A stretch of 12,810 nucleotides of DNA, from NCBI GenBank assembly GCA_934085875.1, contig CAKOHQ010000034.1:1-12810 (forward strand), read 5' to 3'. Position 1 is the first letter of the stretch; each line of letters begins with the position of its first letter. The position numbers and the translations under genes were made by a program. A model generated the notes under the pieces. That model ran no database searches and had not been told where the DNA came from. It saw only the letters and a program-made list of their open reading frames with translations. The stretch comes from an uncultured Bacilli bacterium (GTDB lineage: Bacteria; Bacillota_I; Bacilli_A; RF39; UBA660). Below, in pieces: positions 1 to 7,923 of the stretch.

Positions 1-34
1 ATAAAATTTTCTCTTCATAAAAAAGATAAATTTT

Positions 35-113
35 AAGACTTTATACTTCTCCTCCGACCTCGAAAAATTGTTCGGGGGGGGGGTATAAATAGAAGTAAAA
101 TAAAGTCTTTTTT
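35..113 (+). promoter_or_regulatory. Long leader hairpin with G10 tract and U-tail (terminator or attenuator)
   Basis: Bases 35-44 pair perfectly with 100-109 and 45-50 pair with 91-96. Inside, 58-64 pair with 71-77 (one T-G wobble) and 51-55 pair with part of the G run at 79-83. A run of six T (108-113) follows, as in an intrinsic terminator. It sits only 11 bases before the Shine-Dalgarno site of the surface-protein gene, so it either ends an upstream transcript or attenuates this gene. An alternative is a promoter inside it: TATAAA at 84-89 with a poor -35 (TCGAAA, 60-65), 18 bases apart. If that promoter is used, the RNA would start near 96 and lack most of the hairpin. Confidence 0.6.
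74..83 (+). repeat. Homopolymeric G10 tract
   Basis: Ten consecutive G in otherwise AT-rich DNA, directly before TATAAAT (84-90). Such tracts are prone to slipped-strand length change. Here a change would alter both hairpin pairing and the spacing of the possible promoter. The exact length may also be a sequencing uncertainty. Confidence 0.8.
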
Positions 114-139
114 GTGTGTATTTAAGGAGGAGAAGATAT

Positions 140-2005
140 ATGAATAGAAAACAAAGAATAATAGTTAGTGTAACAGGAATAATATTAGTTTTTTTAATGT
201 TATTAGGATTAACATATGCATACTTTTTAACTAAAATAAATGGTAATCCAAATGATAAATCTATTAGTGTTACAACTGCTAATTTAGAATTAACTTATAG
301 CGATAATAGTGCTGAGATATTGGGTAAAGATTTAGTGTTAGAACCAAGCAGTAGTGAAATTGGAACTAAAACTTTCACAGTTACAAATAATGGCAATGAT
401 ACAAGTTATGTAGTGGTTATAGAAAATGTTAGCGTGACAAAAGCAAGTGACGGAAGTACAACAACATTTGAAAGTAATGACTTTAGATATACATTAACAT
501 GTACGAAGAAAGATGGAACAAGTTGTGATGGAGTATCTAAACAAAGTGTATTTCCAATAAACGGTGGAGTTCTAGTTGGAAATAGTATAAAAGAGGGAGA
601 TGTACATACATATACATTTAAAATGTGGTACATAGATACTGGAATAGATCAAAGTAATGATATGGGTAAGTCTTTACAAGCAAGATTAAATATAACAGAT
701 ATAAGAAGTATGGCAAATCCATATTCGGCTAATACAAATAGTTTAGCATACAATATAATAGAAAATGCAAAATCAAAAGCAAATGGAACAGAGTTGTTAT
801 CAAGTCCAAAAACACAAGTTGCTACAGCAATTTCTACAACTTGGGATACTGGTAAGTATGGTACAGAAACTGTGACAACTGGAAGTTTGTGTTCTGGATA
901 TGAACCATGGTTAGTAGCAGATAGTGAAGATATTCGAGATGGAAGTGAAGTAAATTCCTATGATGAAGCAGTTGGAAAGTATGTACTTGACCAATGCTCT
1001 GGTTGGACTAAGTATTTAGAGTCTTATGACGATTCAACATCAACATTAAATTTTAGAGTAGAAATATATGATTATGAAAAAAATATGTCTGTAGCAACAG
1101 ACGATTATGGAACAAGTTATTATTATAGAGGAAATGTAATAGATAATTATGTTGATTTTGCAAGAATGTGTTGGAGAGCAGTTCGTATCGCAGGAGACGG
1201 AAGTATAAAATTAATATTAGAAGACCAAGATAGTACTTGTGCAGCAAGTGATGGAAATTGGAACATACCAACAGAAACAAATGGAACAATTGTAAAAGGT
1301 AATTTTGGATATACAGAATATGCAGCAAAAACATTAACTGCTTCTGACGGTACACAAAATGAAAGTACAAGAGATTTAATGAACTATTTAAATGGTGGAA
1401 CAAATAATGATAAATCAATGGCAACAGCATTTAAAAATTTCCAAACTGGGCCTCTAGCAAACTATTTAGATAAATTAAAAGCAGGAGATTGGTGTTTAAA
1501 TGATAAAGCATATGCTACCAGTAGTGATAATATTACCGCATTAACGAGTCAAGAAATTTTAGATAGACGAATCGATGGTAGATATGATAGATCGGTTTAT
1601 TATGATTCTTATGTTCGTTTAAGTGAAAAAACGACAAAAGAGCCTACACTAAAATGTAATGGAACAAATATGAATAAATTTGCAGATAATACAGATATGT
1701 ATGTAGGAACATTAACAGCAGATGAAATAGTATATGCAGGTGGCAAATCTTATACTGGTAATCCATTTTATTACTTAATAAATGATTATCAAAAATCAAA
1801 TGGTTTATACTTTTGGACTTTGTCGCCTACCAGCTTCGGCAGCGGCACCGATCACGCACACAACGTGAGATACAATGGTGACGTCAACAGCGAATATGTG
1901 TACCGCGACCGCTGCTCGTTCCGTCCCGCCGTTTCTCTAAAATCTAGTGTTCAAATAACTGGAGGAAATGGAACTAAAAATAATGCTTATACAATTGCTA
2001 GTTAA
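140..2005 (+). CDS. Membrane-anchored TasA/camelysin-like surface protein with lectin-like variable C-terminus (putative DGR target)
   Basis: This 621-residue protein is probably exported and displayed on the surface. An ATG at 140 follows AAGGAGG (124-130) at ideal spacing; a longer GTG start at 116 would absorb the Shine-Dalgarno site into the coding region and is rejected. Residues 7-24 form one hydrophobic segment followed by TYAYF, the signal-region pattern of SipW-dependent TasA/camelysin-like proteins. A beta-rich domain follows (about 35-195, with KTFTVTNNGN). The C-terminal part (about 340-621) holds CWRAVRI, then WTLSP (559-563) and RPAVSLKS, resembling DUF6273 or C-type-lectin/FGE-like folds. 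No LPXTG motif or C-terminal membrane segment is seen, so the neighbouring sortase is not an obvious partner. Residues 564-597 come from a GC-rich patch unlike the rest of the gene. Family assignments are by recall; the ligand is unknown. Confidence 0.85.
   Translation: MNRKQRIIVSVTGIILVFLMLLGLTYAYFLTKINGNPNDKSISVTTANLELTYSDNSAEILGKDLVLEPSSSEIGTKTFTVTNNGNDTSYVVVIENVSVTKASDGSTTTFESNDFRYTLTCTKKDGTSCDGVSKQSVFPINGGVLVGNSIKEGDVHTYTFKMWYIDTGIDQSNDMGKSLQARLNITDIRSMANPYSANTNSLAYNIIENAKSKANGTELLSSPKTQVATAISTTWDTGKYGTETVTTGSLCSGYEPWLVADSEDIRDGSEVNSYDEAVGKYVLDQCSGWTKYLESYDDSTSTLNFRVEIYDYEKNMSVATDDYGTSYYYRGNVIDNYVDFARMCWRAVRIAGDGSIKLILEDQDSTCAASDGNWNIPTETNGTIVKGNFGYTEYAAKTLTASDGTQNESTRDLMNYLNGGTNNDKSMATAFKNFQTGPLANYLDKLKAGDWCLNDKAYATSSDNITALTSQEILDRRIDGRYDRSVYYDSYVRLSEKTTKEPTLKCNGTNMNKFADNTDMYVGTLTADEIVYAGGKSYTGNPFYYLINDYQKSNGLYFWTLSPTSFGSGTDHAHNVRYNGDVNSEYVYRDRCSFRPAVSLKSSVQITGGNGTKNNAYTIAS
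1823..1936 (+). other. Putative DGR variable region within the surface-protein gene
   Basis: GC content jumps to about 60% (66 of 110 bases, 1821-1930) in a gene that is otherwise strongly AT-rich. In codons 1829-1930, 23 of 34 end in C (ACC, AGC, TTC, GGC, CAC, TAC, GAC, CGC, TGC and others), whereas the rest of the gene prefers A or T in the third position. This is what adenine mutagenesis of AAC-rich template codons leaves: free first and second bases and a fixed third C. The patch lies at the extreme C-terminus in a lectin-like fold and ends at conserved RPAVSL, as in known DGR targets. No template repeat or reverse transcriptase is in the window, so this is inference from composition and context. 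Confidence 0.6.
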
Positions 2006-2015
2006 AAAATGTTAG

Positions 2016-2039
2016 AAAGTGTTAGAAATAACACTTTTT
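2016..2039 (+). terminator. Intrinsic terminator after the surface-protein gene
   Basis: A 9-bp perfect stem (2016-2024 with 2029-2037) closes a GAAA tetraloop and ends in a T5 run (2035-2039). It lies 11 bases after the stop codon and separates this gene from polC. Confidence 0.75.
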
Positions 2040-2042
2040 ATG

Positions 2043-2071
2043 ATGAAACATATTCGTTTGTTTGATATAAT
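2043..2071 (+). promoter_or_regulatory. Predicted polC promoter (extended -10)
   Basis: TATAAT at 2066-2071 is preceded by TGA (2063-2065), giving an extended -10. A weak -35 (ATGAAA, 2043-2048) lies 17 bases upstream. It sits just after the terminator and about 30 bases before polC. Confidence 0.65.
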
Positions 2072-2102
2072 AATGTATGTTAAGTAAGTAGGGTGGTAAA
2101 GC

Positions 2103-5100
2103 ATGGATGATAAATTAATTAGATTTTTTAATAAAGTTAAATTTGATAAAGTTGATGAATTTAATAACTCTAAAGTTGTTAAAGTCGTTGTTAATAAATT
2201 AGAAGAAACTTGGACTGTATATATAGAAAATAATAGTTTTATAAATCCTGTTACTGCTAGTGAACTTATAAGTATTTGTAGTAAAGGTATAGATGGTGTT
2301 AGTAAAATAAATATAAAATTTATTAATAAAAATATTAATGAAGTAGATGTATTAGAATATTTTAAATATTTGTTAAATAAATTAGTTAAAAATAGACCTT
2401 CAATTAGTAGTATAATAAATAATAAAATTAGTTTAAGTGAAAATAATATATTAATTGAAGTAAGTAGTAATGTTGAAGAAGAGTTAATTAAGAAAGAAAA
2501 AAATAATATTATAAATAATTTGGGAATATTAGGATATATTGATTTGAATATTGAAAGTATATTAAATTTAGAGTTAAAAGAAGAAGTTAAGAAAGATATT
2601 AATGAATCTAGAAAAGAAATAGTTGTTGAGAAACGAGAAAATCCTATTATTATGGGAGAAGAAATTAAAACTAAAATAACTACTATTGATAGTATAATGG
2701 GTGAAGATAATAATACTTGTGTTGAAGCTTATGTGTTTGGTAGTGAAATATTTGAATCTAGTAAAAGTAATTTTAAAATATTAACTTTAAAAATAAGTGA
2801 TAAGACTGATAGTATACTTGCTAAAGTATTTTCTAAAGATGAAGATGAATTTAAAAATATTTGTAAAAAAATAAAAAATGGTAACTGGTATAAATTTAGA
2901 GGGTATGTTAAGAATGATCAATATGCTCATGATATGGTATTAAATTTAAGAGATATCACAAGTATTCCAAGTAAAGATGTAGGTGTTATTGATGATAGTG
3001 ATGAAAAAAGAATAGAACTTCATGCACATACAATGATGAGTCAAATGGATGGTTGTGTTGATGCTAAAAAGCTTTTAAAAACTGTTACATCTTGGGGGCA
3101 TAAGGCAATTGGTATAACAGATCATAATGGATGTCAATCATTTCCAGATGTGTATCATTTCGTAACTGATTACAATAAAGGTAAAGAAGATAAAGATAAG
3201 TTTAAAGCAATATATGGGTGTGAATTAACACTTGTTGATGATACTGTAAGAATTGTTAGTCGAGAGCGTGATTTTGATTTAATGAATACAACTTATTGTG
3301 TATTCGATTTGGAAACAACGGGATTTAATGCTGGTGGAAATGACCAAATAATTGAAATTGGTGCGGTTTTAATTAATAATGGAGAAATAATAGATAGATT
3401 TGATGAACTTATTGATCCAAAAAGACCATTACCATATAAAATAACAGAATTAACTAATATAACAGATGATATGCTTCGTGGTAAAGATGATGAAGAAACT
3501 GTTGTAAAAAGATTTATTGAATGGTTTAAAGATTATCCTATGGTTGCACATAATGCTAAATTTGATACATCATTTTTAGAAATGGCATATAAAAAATATA
3601 ATTTAGGAACATTTGAAAATACTGTAATTGATACTTTGGAGTTATCACGTGCATTAGATTCAGAATATTCTAAGCACGGACTTTCTGCATTAGTTAAAAG
3701 ATATAATGTTCCATGGGCAGAAGATGCACATCATAGAGCAGATTATGATGCAGAAGGAACTGCATTAGTACTTTATAAAATGTTAAAAAAATTAAGTAGT
3801 AAAAAGTATGAAAATGTTAATGAATTAAATAACTTAGTTGATAAAAAAGAAATATATAAATATGGAAGAACATATCATGTTAATTTACTAGTAAAAAATA
3901 AAGTCGGTTTAAAAAATTTATTTAAGATTATTAGTTATGCGAATACAACATATTTATATAAAACTCCGAGAATATTAAGAAGTAAATTAGAAGAATTAAG
4001 AGATGGTTTATTAGTTGGTAGTGGATGTTATGAATCTGAAGTATTTATAGAAGCTAGAAGTAAGAGTGAAGAAGAATTAAGAACAATAATTGATTTTTAT
4101 GATTATGTTGAAATACAACCAAAAGATTGTTATTCTCATTTGATTGATCAATCTGATTTTCAAAATGAATATGAATTAGAAAGTACAATGAAGAAAATAA
4201 TAGAATGTACTAAAGATCAAGGAAAAATAATTGTTGCAACTGGTGATGTACATTATTTAAATAAAGAAGATAAAATTTATAGAGAAATTATAATTAATCA
4301 AAAAGTACCGGGTGGTGGAAGACATCCACTTAATAGGAGTAACATAATACACATTCCTGAAAATTATTTAAGAACTACAAAGGAAATGATGGATGATTTT
4401 GCATTTTTAGGTAGTGATTTGAGTCATGAATTAGTAATTGATAATCCTAAAAAAATAGCAGATATGGTTGATATTATTGAAGTAATAATTGAAACTGGGG
4501 GAATACCTTTTTCACCTAAAATGGGAGATTCACGTACAGAAGTATATAATTTAGTATTTGATAAAGCACATAGTATGTATGGTGATCCACTTCCTATTAA
4601 TATAGAAAAACGTATTGCACAAGAATTATATGGAGATGGTATTTTAAAACTTGTTAGTGATAAAACTAAAGAAGAATATCCTAATTTAAATGATGATGAA
4701 TTTGAAAAACAATTTATGAAAGATTTAAGTGAAATAGTAAAGATTGGATATGATAAAGTTTATGAATTAACAAAAGATAATATAAAGAAAAATAGTGAAG
4801 AAGAATTAAGTGAAGAAAAGTTAGATAAAGAAACTAAAAAAAGTTTGGGTGGAATAATAGGTGGAGGATTTGATGTTATTTATTTAATAGCTCAAAAACT
4901 TGTTAAACATTCAAATGACGATGGATATTTGGTAGGTTCACGTGGTAGTGTAGGTTCTTCATTTGTAGCGACTATGATGGGAATAACAGAAGTTAATCCA
5001 CTTCCAGCACACTACCTTTGTGATAAATGTAAAAAAAGTGAATTTACATTTGAAGATGGTAAGGCATTAGGTAGTGAATATTCAAGTGGATTTGATTTGC

Positions 5101-6638
5101 CAGATAAGATGTGTCCAAATTGTAATATTCCATATGGTAAAGCAGGTCAGGATATGCCATTTGCAACATTTTTAGGATTCAATGCAGATAAAGTACCAGA
5201 TATTGATTTAAACTTTTCAGGAGATAATCAAGCTAGTGCTCATGAGTATACTAAAGTATTATTCGGTGTTGATAATGTTTATCGTGCTGGAACAATTGGT
5301 ACAGTTGCAGAAAAAACAGCTTATGGTTTTGTAAAGGGATATACAGAAGAAAAAGGTATAAATTTAAGAAGTGTAGAAATTGAAAGACTTGCAATAGGTT
5401 GTACTGGCATAAAAAGAACAACCGGACAACATCCTGGGGGGATTGTAGTTATTCCTGGATATATGGATGTATTTGATTTTACTCCTTTCCAATTTCCAGC
5501 AGACGACCCAACAAGTGCATGGAGAACAACACATTTTGATTATCATGCAATAGATCAAGATGTATTAAAACTTGACATATTAGGACACGATGATCCAACA
5601 GTTCTTCGTATGTTACAAGATTTATCTGGAATGGATGTAACTAAGGTACCACTTGATGATAAAGCAACTATGGATATATTTAAATCTCCAGAACCTTTAG
5701 GAGTTACGAAAGAACAAATAATGTGTGAAACTGGAACACTTGGTGTACCAGAATTTGGTACGAAATTTGTTATTGGGATGTTAGTTGATACTAAACCTGG
5801 AACATTTTCTGAATTAATTAAAATATCTGGTTTATCACATGGTACTGATGTTTGGTTAGGAAACGCACAAGATTTAATAAGAAATAATATTGTTGATTTT
5901 AAAGATGTTATAGGGTGTCGTGACGATATTATGGTATATTTGATGTATCATGGATTAGAACCTAAGAAAGCATTTAAAATAATGGAATTTGTACGTAAAG
6001 GAAAAGCTAGTAAAGATCCAGAAACATGGAAAATATGGGAAAAAGAAATGAGAGATGCCAAAATAGAAGATTGGTTTATAGATTCTTGTAGAAAAATAAA
6101 ATACATGTTTCCAAAAGCACATGCAGCAGCATACGTTATAAGTGCATTTAGAATAGCATATTTTAAAGTACATCATCCAATTTGGTATTATGCAGCATAT
6201 TTTTCAATACGTTGTGATGACTTTGATGTAGAATCTATGATAAAAGGAGAAAGTGCAATACGTGCTAAAATAGAAGAATTACAAAATAAAGGTTTTGAAA
6301 TGACAAATAAAGAATCAAATACTTTAGATGTATTATACTTAGCGCTTGAAATGACTTGTAGAGGTTTAAGTTTCAAAAACATCAATTTAGAGAAAAGTGA
6401 TGCAAAATATTTCAAAATAGATGAAGATGGTAAGAGTTTAATATTACCATGGCGTAGTTTAGATGGTTTAGGTGTTCAAGTTTGTAATCAAATAGTTGAA
6501 GAAAGAAATAAGGGAAAATTTATTAGTATAGAGGATTTACAAAATAGAGGAAAAGTAAATCAGACTGCGATAGAGAAATTAAGAACACTTGGAGTACTTA
6601 AAGATTTACCAGAATCTAGTCAATTAAGTTTATTTTAA
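2103..6638 (+). CDS. polC: DNA polymerase III alpha subunit, PolC type
   Basis: This is the replicative polymerase of low-GC Gram-positives, with its own proofreading nuclease. The order of domains is classical: a variable N-terminal region; an OB-fold region (about 188-298); a PHP domain opening with ELHAHT (H307, H309); an inserted DnaQ-like exonuclease with DLETT (D402, E404) and a DEDDh-type third motif (H544, D549); then the rest of PHP and the polymerase. The zinc-binding cysteines C973, C976, C1004 and C1007 are present. The catalytic PDID motif gives D1033 and D1035, and HPGGIVV follows. The protein ends in QLSLF (1507-1511), a beta-clamp-binding motif. At 1511 residues it is somewhat longer than the approximately 1440 usual in Bacillus. 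ATG 2103 follows AGGGTGG (2090-2096), a modest Shine-Dalgarno site. All key residues examined are intact. Confidence 0.97.
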   Translation: MDDKLIRFFNKVKFDKVDEFNNSKVVKVVVNKLEETWTVYIENNSFINPVTASELISICSKGIDGVSKINIKFINKNINEVDVLEYFKYLLNKLVKNRPSISSIINNKISLSENNILIEVSSNVEEELIKKEKNNIINNLGILGYIDLNIESILNLELKEEVKKDINESRKEIVVEKRENPIIMGEEIKTKITTIDSIMGEDNNTCVEAYVFGSEIFESSKSNFKILTLKISDKTDSILAKVFSKDEDEFKNICKKIKNGNWYKFRGYVKNDQYAHDMVLNLRDITSIPSKDVGVIDDSDEKRIELHAHTMMSQMDGCVDAKKLLKTVTSWGHKAIGITDHNGCQSFPDVYHFVTDYNKGKEDKDKFKAIYGCELTLVDDTVRIVSRERDFDLMNTTYCVFDLETTGFNAGGNDQIIEIGAVLINNGEIIDRFDELIDPKRPLPYKITELTNITDDMLRGKDDEETVVKRFIEWFKDYPMVAHNAKFDTSFLEMAYKKYNLGTFENTVIDTLELSRALDSEYSKHGLSALVKRYNVPWAEDAHHRADYDAEGTALVLYKMLKKLSSKKYENVNELNNLVDKKEIYKYGRTYHVNLLVKNKVGLKNLFKIISYANTTYLYKTPRILRSKLEELRDGLLVGSGCYESEVFIEARSKSEEELRTIIDFYDYVEIQPKDCYSHLIDQSDFQNEYELESTMKKIIECTKDQGKIIVATGDVHYLNKEDKIYREIIINQKVPGGGRHPLNRSNIIHIPENYLRTTKEMMDDFAFLGSDLSHELVIDNPKKIADMVDIIEVIIETGGIPFSPKMGDSRTEVYNLVFDKAHSMYGDPLPINIEKRIAQELYGDGILKLVSDKTKEEYPNLNDDEFEKQFMKDLSEIVKIGYDKVYELTKDNIKKNSEEELSEEKLDKETKKSLGGIIGGGFDVIYLIAQKLVKHSNDDGYLVGSRGSVGSSFVATMMGITEVNPLPAHYLCDKCKKSEFTFEDGKALGSEYSSGFDLPDKMCPNCNIPYGKAGQDMPFATFLGFNADKVPDIDLNFSGDNQASAHEYTKVLFGVDNVYRAGTIGTVAEKTAYGFVKGYTEEKGINLRSVEIERLAIGCTGIKRTTGQHPGGIVVIPGYMDVFDFTPFQFPADDPTSAWRTTHFDYHAIDQDVLKLDILGHDDPTVLRMLQDLSGMDVTKVPLDDKATMDIFKSPEPLGVTKEQIMCETGTLGVPEFGTKFVIGMLVDTKPGTFSELIKISGLSHGTDVWLGNAQDLIRNNIVDFKDVIGCRDDIMVYLMYHGLEPKKAFKIMEFVRKGKASKDPETWKIWEKEMRDAKIEDWFIDSCRKIKYMFPKAHAAAYVISAFRIAYFKVHHPIWYYAAYFSIRCDDFDVESMIKGESAIRAKIEELQNKGFEMTNKESNTLDVLYLALEMTCRGLSFKNINLEKSDAKYFKIDEDGKSLILPWRSLDGLGVQVCNQIVEERNKGKFISIEDLQNRGKVNQTAIEKLRTLGVLKDLPESSQLSLF

Positions 6639-6693
6639 CAAAAAACAACAATTTTTTTAACAACTATATATTAATATATATATGGTGAGTGAT

Positions 6694-7560
6694 ATGAAAA
6701 AGATATTTAAAAGTAGAAAAAGACAAAAAATAAATATAAAGAAACTGTTTTTAATACTTTCAATATCTTTTTCGTTTGCTATTGTTATAAGTAAATTAAG
6801 TATATTTAAAAATATAAATTTTATAAATTTATTAAAAAGGACAAGTATGAGTGAATTAACTTTAAAAGATATAAATTTAAAGGGAGAGTATTTAATAAAT
6901 GTTGGTTTATCTAATTTTGATAATATAAAGTTTGATAAAGTTACATTTAAACAGAAAGAGAATGAAAGCGTAGAACTTAATCCTAGAATTTATATATATA
7001 ATACACATCAAACAGAAGAGTATAGAACAATAGAAAATTATAATTTAACTCCAACAGTACATACTGCATCATATATTCTAAAAGATTTATTAAAACAATA
7101 TAATATTGGTGTAATAGTGGAGAAAAGTGATTTAAAATCAGATATGAATAAGCTTGGAGTTAATTATAATAATGCATATGAAGTGAGTAAATACTGGCTT
7201 AATAATTTAGGAAGAAATGATTTGGATTTGTATATAGATTTACATAGAGATAGTGTTAAATATAGTTTGAGTAATGTAAATATAGATGGAAAGGATTATG
7301 CAAAAATAATGTTTGTTATGGGAAATAATTATGATTATCAAGATAATTTAAATGTTGCTACTAAATTAGTAGAAGAGGTAGAAAAGATAAATAAAGGTAT
7401 TTCTAGAGGAATATTTACAAGGAAAAAAAGTGTATATAATCAAGATTTTAATAAAAATTGTGTTTTAATTGAAATAGGGGGTCCAGAAAGTACTTATGAA
7501 AGTGTATCAAATACACTAAATGTTTTAGCGCTAGCTATTAAGAATTATTTAGGTGAATGA
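6694..7560 (+). CDS. spoIIP: SpoIIP-like N-acetylmuramoyl-L-alanine amidase
   Basis: The 288-residue protein matches stage II sporulation protein P, a membrane-anchored, zinc-dependent peptidoglycan amidase and endopeptidase that works with SpoIID and SpoIIM in engulfment. It has a basic N-terminus, one membrane segment (about 18-33) and an extracytoplasmic domain. The three family motifs are present: YIYNTHQTEEY (H105), DLYIDLHRDS (H184) and LIEIGGPEST (E260). These fit the zinc and catalytic residues of the Amidase_3/SpoIIP fold. The start at 6694 is chosen because GGTGAG (6684-6689) sits just before it; ATG 6682 in the same frame has only AT-rich sequence upstream. It is shorter than B. 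subtilis SpoIIP (about 400 aa), mostly before the catalytic core. No terminator is evident in the 55-base AT-rich gap after polC, so cotranscription is possible. Confidence 0.9.
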   Translation: MKKIFKSRKRQKINIKKLFLILSISFSFAIVISKLSIFKNINFINLLKRTSMSELTLKDINLKGEYLINVGLSNFDNIKFDKVTFKQKENESVELNPRIYIYNTHQTEEYRTIENYNLTPTVHTASYILKDLLKQYNIGVIVEKSDLKSDMNKLGVNYNNAYEVSKYWLNNLGRNDLDLYIDLHRDSVKYSLSNVNIDGKDYAKIMFVMGNNYDYQDNLNVATKLVEEVEKINKGISRGIFTRKKSVYNQDFNKNCVLIEIGGPESTYESVSNTLNVLALAIKNYLGE

Positions 7561-7561
7561 T

Positions 7562-7885
7562 ATGGAAGAAAAGAAAAAGAAAAATATATTTTTGAGAGTA
7601 TTATTTATATTATTTATAATTTATTTTGCTCTTTATATAATGGATAATCTTGGATATTATAATATTGCTAGTAAAAATAAAATTATAACTGATGAAAAAA
7701 TGGAAGAGTTTGAAAATGATATTAAGAATGGAAAGTATATAGATATAAAAGAATATGTTAGAGATGAGACAGATTATAAAAATAAATATAGTAATTTTGG
7801 ATATTATATCTCTATGGGAATAGATACTGTAATAAATAAGGGTTTTAAAAATGTTGGTAAAGTATTAGAAAAATTATTCAAATAA
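7562..7885 (+). CDS. Small single-pass membrane protein of unknown function
   Basis: A 107-residue protein I do not recognise. It has a lysine-rich start (EEKKKKN), one hydrophobic segment (about 9-27) and a charged remainder of about 80 residues, predicted outside by the positive-inside rule. A glycine-containing C-terminal stretch (YYISMGIDTVINKG) looks amphipathic. ATG 7562 lies 1 base after the SpoIIP-like stop. Its Shine-Dalgarno AGGTGA (7551-7556) is inside the end of that gene, so the two are translationally linked. A GTG at 7553 in frame would overlap the Shine-Dalgarno and is less likely. Position suggests a role alongside the amidase, perhaps in its anchoring, but this rests on context alone. 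Confidence 0.8.
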   Translation: MEEKKKKNIFLRVLFILFIIYFALYIMDNLGYYNIASKNKIITDEKMEEFENDIKNGKYIDIKEYVRDETDYKNKYSNFGYYISMGIDTVINKGFKNVGKVLEKLFK

Positions 7886-7903
7886 GTATATATATGATAT
7901 AAT
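7875..7903 (+). promoter_or_regulatory. Predicted promoter of the acyltransferase/ligase operon
   Basis: TATAAT (7898-7903) is preceded by TGA (7895-7897), an extended -10 identical in its nine bases to that of polC. The -35 region (7875-7880) is poor. It lies in the only gap (38 bases) before the gene at 7924, whose Shine-Dalgarno is AGGAG (7913-7917). Confidence 0.6.
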
Positions 7904-7923
7904 TTTTGTAATAGGAGAGTATT

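Noticed and set aside
116..139. GTG start at 116 extending the surface protein by eight residues
   Set aside because: It would translate the Shine-Dalgarno sequence itself (AGG AGG codons), and there is a well-placed ATG at 140.
1053..1430. Open frame of 125 codons on the minus strand inside the surface-protein gene
   Set aside because: Its Leu/His/Tyr-rich product is what the antisense of this coding sequence would give; no Shine-Dalgarno site and no family resemblance.
1823..1936. GC-rich patch as an inserted mobile element or assembly chimera
   Set aside because: It stays in frame, has no inverted or direct flanking repeats, and the protein family motifs run through both edges.
2084..2099. 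Shared TAAGTAGGGTGGTA string before polC and inside the sortase gene (near 11790)
   Set aside because: One copy is in coding sequence on the other gene's antisense strand and flanks differ, so chance is the simplest explanation.
6639..6693. Promoter or terminator between polC and the SpoIIP-like gene
   Set aside because: Only A/T runs are present; no convincing -35/-10 pair or GC-containing stem was found.
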